Of a DNA stretch of 5,632 bases, positions 4,372 to 5,632 are shown piece after piece. Where the stretch lies: assembly GCA_013331575.1 (NCBI GenBank), contig DUGD01000074.1, positions 1-5,632 on the forward strand. The letters run 5' to 3'. Within the stretch, counting starts at the first letter, position 1, and each line of letters opens with the position of its first letter. The position numbers and the translations under genes are program-made. The notes beneath the pieces were generated by a model. It saw only the letters and a list, made by a program, of their open reading frames with translations. It was not told the origin of the DNA and made no database searches. The DNA comes from Candidatus Woesearchaeota archaeon. GTDB lineage: Archaea; Nanobdellota; Nanobdellia; Woesearchaeales; UBA525.

Positions 4372-5261
4372 ATGATTGCAACATGATTGGCCGCAAGATG
4401 AATAACGGCAGGATGAAGGCGGGACGAGATGGCAAGATGAACAGTGCGCCGCAAAGCGGTCAACGCCGCGCCCAGCACCCAGTCAACTTCATTCTAGAGA
4501 TGGTCGTCATGGTCATCGTCATACTGGCTCTTGTCATGCTTTTCATCGCGCTACGCGACACCACTGATTCAGCGGAGAAAGACGCCGTCTGCGCAGCGCA
4601 GATAGTAGCGCATAGCACGGCGATACGGGCATCGGGCGGCATCGCGGATCTCCCCATTGTCTGCCCGACGAAATACTCTGTCATCGATGGTGAGAGCGGC
4701 GCGCGCAAGAAGATCGCCGCGGAGATGAAGCGTTGCTGGGGGATGTGGGGCAAAGGGAGAATACCGCTCTTTGGCGATAAAGAGGGGGCGTACTGCCACA
4801 TCTGCAGCATGATAACGGTGGAAGGAGCACCGCAGGTAACTGGGTTGCCAGAATACCTGCGCACTACGAAAGCGACCGCGAACGAGACATACCTCGAATA
4901 CTTGGCGGGCGCGAAGACTGGCGAGGAGTTCGAAGGGGACGCGTTCAAAGAGGGAGCGCAGCCGATCATCGGGACCACCGCGCCCGTGGCAGTCATATTC
5001 TATTACGCGAAGGGATACTCGTTCATGGAAGGGGTGACGAATACGATCTCGAAGAACCCAGCGCTCGGAGGCATGGGCATGCTAGTGGGCGTTGTAGGAG
5101 GGCCTGTCTTGATGCCATTGACCGCGGCAGGCGGAGTCGCGCTGGCAGCAGTCACCCCGCGGGAGAAAGGGAGCACTATGTCGTTCATCGCCGTCCGACC
5201 GCTTGAAGCATCGCAACTGACGACGCTCGGATGCCAGTACGTGCCGGTACGCAACGAGTGA
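4368..5261 (+). CDS. Membrane-anchored surface protein with RCW and CHIC motifs, paralogue of the preceding gene
   Basis: 297 residues. A long, basic, Met-rich leader (1-38) ends GQRRAQHP, then NFILE and a membrane helix (about 41-62); the QRRA-Q...E pattern is a weak class III-like signal. The outer part parallels the preceding protein: Cys75 and Cys99, AAEMKRCWGMWGKG (117-130; ADEMARCW in the neighbour), AYCHICSMIT (141-150; ACYICSEVT), LPEYL (160-164) and TYLEYLAG (174-181; SYYDLLAN). Unlike the neighbour, it has a glycine-rich hydrophobic stretch (about 233-262, GGMGMLVGVVGGPVLMP) that could be a second membrane or buried zipper-like helix, and ends MSFIAVRP...LGCQYVPV. Homology of the pair is my alignment by eye. 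If the second stretch spans the membrane, the last 35 residues would be cytoplasmic. No stop or start overlap follows, so it probably closes the operon. Confidence 0.85.
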   Translation: MNDCNMIGRKMNNGRMKAGRDGKMNSAPQSGQRRAQHPVNFILEMVVMVIVILALVMLFIALRDTTDSAEKDAVCAAQIVAHSTAIRASGGIADLPIVCPTKYSVIDGESGARKKIAAEMKRCWGMWGKGRIPLFGDKEGAYCHICSMITVEGAPQVTGLPEYLRTTKATANETYLEYLAGAKTGEEFEGDAFKEGAQPIIGTTAPVAVIFYYAKGYSFMEGVTNTISKNPALGGMGMLVGVVGGPVLMPLTAAGGVALAAVTPREKGSTMSFIAVRPLEASQLTTLGCQYVPVRNE

Positions 5262-5313
5262 ATAGACAAAACACCCTTCATAGCTTTCGAATAGCATCAT
5301 GTGGATGGTTAGG

Positions 5314-5323
5314 TTTTCTGTTT
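5314..5323 (+). terminator. Possible T-rich archaeal terminator
   Basis: TTTTCTGTTT starts 52 bases after the last stop codon. Archaeal transcription often ends at T-rich tracts without a hairpin. It is the only such tract close downstream of the operon, but it is short. Confidence 0.35.
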
Positions 5324-5345
5324 GCCGCCTTGGCACCCATCCCGA

Positions 5346-5403
5346 GGGCGCCGTGTCGGGTACGGTCCGCAGGACCGGGGGACCCGACGGCAACGCGGCG
5401 CCC
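5346..5403 (+). other. Long compound hairpin, possible structured RNA
   Basis: Three stacked stems: GGGCGCCG (5346-5353) with CGGCGCCC (5396-5403), GTCGGGT (5355-5361) with ACCCGAC (5382-5388), and CGGTCC (5363-5368) with GGACCG (5372-5377) around a GCA loop. That is 21 Watson-Crick pairs, with asymmetric 3'-side bulges GGGG (5378-5381) and GGCAACG (5389-5395). There is no T-run after it, so it is not a bacterial-type terminator. I see no SRP, RNase P, 5S rRNA or tRNA signature. It may be an unrecognised non-coding RNA arm or a mobile-element end. Confidence 0.5.
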
Positions 5404-5575
5404 GAGACCGGTTCGAGAGTATCTCCGCCGCGGCAAAAGAATGATATCGTCGCGAGGGCAGTCCCCTGTCATGCGCGCTACCGACCAGCGCTATCGTGCG
5501 GTCTTATGCTAACAGTGCAACTTTTCTATCGATACCCGAAACGGTCCTGTAGAAATCGTCGTTGCGGAGCGTCTA

Positions 5576-5589
5576 CCAGCACCTGCTGG
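5576..5589 (+). repeat. Short inverted repeat CCAGCA-CC-TGCTGG
   Basis: Two six-base arms separated by only two bases. Its left part, CCAGCACCT (5576-5584), recurs exactly at 5611-5619 within the next inverted repeat, linking the two. Confidence 0.5.
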
Positions 5590-5596
5590 CACTTAC

Positions 5597-5627
5597 GACC
5601 ACCGAGGCCTCCAGCACCTCGGTGGTC
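5597..5627 (+). repeat. Perfect 11-base inverted repeat
   Basis: GACCACCGAGG (5597-5607) and CCTCGGTGGTC (5617-5627) are exact reverse complements around the nine-base loop CCTCCAGCA. A perfect 11-bp stem is unlikely by chance in so short a region. It could be a binding or recombination site, an RNA hairpin or an element end; the window ends 5 bases later. Confidence 0.6.
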
Positions 5628-5632
5628 TGGTT

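Larger units (their letters stand above)
5262..5632 (+). other. Non-coding end of window, structure-rich
   Basis: No gene could be supported on either strand. The open frames here lack ribosome binding sites and their products look like GC-rich shadows. Contents in order: an AT-richer stretch with a T-rich tract (5262-5325), a compound hairpin (5346-5403), a GC-rich part without a clear pattern (5404-5510), an AT-richer stretch (about 5511-5560) and two inverted repeats (5576-5627). A gene beginning beyond the right edge cannot be excluded. Confidence 0.6.

Noticed and set aside
5341..5520. Possible RNase P, SRP or 5S rRNA gene around the long hairpin
   Set aside because: None of the conserved cores I know (GAGGAAAGTCC, the SRP helix 8 GGAAGG...AGCAGC pattern, or a full 5S core) is present; CCATCCCGA alone is too short.
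5562..5632. Open frame from TTG 5562 running off the right edge
   Set aside because: It has no ribosome binding site and the segment is dominated by inverted repeats; it cannot be judged without the flanking sequence.

Overview
The window most likely comes from a DPANN-type archaeon (Woesearchaeota, Pacearchaeota, Micrarchaeota, Diapherotrites or a relative; I cannot choose between them). Three things point there. Ribosome binding sites of the archaeal GGTGA / AAGGTG type lie just before most starts. Three proteins carry the N-terminal motifs RRGQLEVSFQWI, RKGQLQAMEPI and RRGQMEMIG followed by a membrane segment, which I recall from conserved but uncharacterised proteins of these genomes. The genes are tightly packed with overlapping stop/start codons. 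No tRNA, rRNA, CRISPR array, integrase or complete insertion sequence was seen.

Layout, all on the + strand. 1-264 is the C-terminal end of an unknown protein cut by the window edge. Then come three linked genes: 273-1361 (RRGQLEVSF family, ending NCPVIA), 1372-2133 (RKGQLQAMEPI family, with the LPELAC motif) and 2130-2786 (RRGQMEMIG family). A gap of about 410 bases follows, with a degenerate repeat, a run of hairpins and a likely promoter. Next are a 42-codon gene for a small membrane protein (3197-3325), a TTG-started Cys-rich protein (3388-4371) and its distant paralogue (4368-5261). The last 371 bases hold no supported gene but contain a T-rich tract, a compound 21-bp hairpin and two clean inverted repeats.

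Five of the encoded proteins share one plan: a basic N-terminus, one long hydrophobic segment beginning where an archaeal class III (type IV pilin-like) signal would be processed, and a polar, usually cysteine-bearing domain that would face the outside. The small gene also has a basic N-terminus and one membrane segment. The simplest reading is an operon for a cell-surface or pilus-like assembly, possibly disulfide-stabilised; that function is inference. No prepilin peptidase, secretion ATPase or platform protein lies in the window.

The least ordinary parts are the long, compositionally strange N-terminal extensions of the second and third genes. The third overlaps a segment (2165-2273) that can fold into a multi-branched RNA, and a one-base change at 2314-2319 would instead create a normal short pilin leader. 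The two hairpin-rich non-coding regions are also unusual.
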